Source: Parapristionchus giblindavisi (lineage: Eukaryota > Nematoda > Chromadorea > Rhabditida > Diplogasteridae). From it: 64,000 nucleotides of DNA. The DNA is taken from assembly GCA_943737045.1 (NCBI GenBank), contig CALSFV010000248.1, forward strand, positions 62,001-126,000, written 5' to 3'. The notes below the pieces were generated by a model. That model saw only the letters and a list, made by a program, of their open reading frames with translations. It ran no database searches and was not told the origin of the DNA. Shown one piece after another: positions 63,336 to 64,000 of this stretch (position 1 is the stretch's first letter; each line of letters opens with the position of its first letter). The translations under genes were made by a program, and so were the position numbers.

Positions 63336-63894
63336 TTCCAAACTTTTTTCCAGTATCTCCTCTTTTCTCATGCAGCGGACCAGAAACAAAATTGAATCGT
63401 CTATAAGAAAATTGGAGGGTTTAGGAATGAGTAGAGACATGATAGAGTATAGTATTTCACGCGATGGAGGATTCAGGGCCGTTCTCGGTTCCACTAAAGG
63501 GGCCGGGTCCAGAACCTAACGAAGAACCAGAAGGGTCCAGAACCCGAAAACCGTCAGGAACCCGGGTTGCTCGGTTCTTTCGGACTCTACTTCTGCATGA
63601 CAGGGAGAACAAAAGGCTCACTGACCGTTAACACCTTTTCGCGGTCAAACTCTGCTGAAATTGAGGGGAATTCGAGAGAAAAGAGAGAAACGAAATAGGT
63701 CGACCCTAGGGGGTCTGAAGAAAAGTGACAATAGAAGAAAAATAGGATGAATTCTTAGTGGAGCTATGTTCAGACATGTTTATCAGTGCGTATCTGAAGT
63801 ATCTATCTAGTATCCTGCTATAACATGATAGAATAAAGAATCAGAATAGGCCAGTGATAATTCAAGGCAAATTCGGTCCGGAGGGCCAAAGATA

Positions 63895-63936
63895 CAGAGA
63901 AATAAGTGTTATCCACGGAGCATATGACGCTATATT
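63895..63936. mobile_element. MITE family B, left fragment
   Basis: ACAGAGAAATAAGTGTTATC followed by CACGGAGCATATGACG, then cut by the element that follows. Confidence 0.6.
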
Positions 63937-64000
63937 TAAAGGTGGTGTCCGGGCAATATTTTCGTGAACAAACTGTAAAGACAGAAAGATTGCAAAAGTT
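63937..64000. mobile_element. end of a TTAA-bounded element (relative of 8967-9306), cut by window edge
   Basis: TTTAAAGGTGGTGTCCGGGC, AATATTTTCGTGAACAAACT and GATTGCAAAAGTT are the inverse of 9245-9310. Confidence 0.75.

Overview
The window is eukaryotic. Genes are split into many short exons with short introns, GT..AG boundaries and TTTCAG or TTTGCAG acceptors. The recognisable proteins (a TTBK-like casein kinase of the type expanded in worms, and an RSF-1-like RASSF protein with a C1 domain) together with very abundant CTACAGTAACC-type dispersed motifs point to a nematode, probably free-living. The species cannot be fixed from sequence alone. No search was run; all gene models were built by hand from splice sites, reading phase and family motifs.

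Layout. 36-4292 (minus): 5' and catalytic part of a TTBK/CK1-like kinase, 12 exons, running off the left edge. 5123-6377: a DNA transposon with about 210-bp inverted termini carrying a coding-like fragment. 7723-8558 (minus): start of a small one-pass membrane protein. 8559-11329: mostly intergenic, with tRNA-like sequences and one orphan exon-like segment. 11330-29525 (minus): a 47-exon gene for a type I membrane protein of about 1,300 residues, with signal peptide, about 13 Cys-containing modules, one membrane helix and a 22-residue tail. 31488-55867 (minus): an 18-exon, 641-residue RASSF/RSF-1 protein (C1, RA and SARAH domains). Its large 35.6-42.1 kb intron holds an opposite-strand 8-exon gene of 242 residues (40294-41758). 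55868-64000: no gene seen, only GA/CT-rich repeats, MITEs and duplicated segments.

Repeats fill the introns. About 30 copies of a ~120-bp near-perfect palindrome with TTAA ends occur throughout. At least seven hairpin elements are bounded by 8-bp target duplications (hAT-like), two by TTA. Heptamer TTTGATC arrays make up nearly whole introns. Long microsatellites often begin at a 5' splice site.

The genes do not form an operon-like unit. The kinase and RASSF proteins are intracellular signalling proteins and the modular protein is an ectodomain; no functional link between them is visible. The most unusual items are the modular receptor-like gene with phase-matched exon triplets and the heptamer-built introns.
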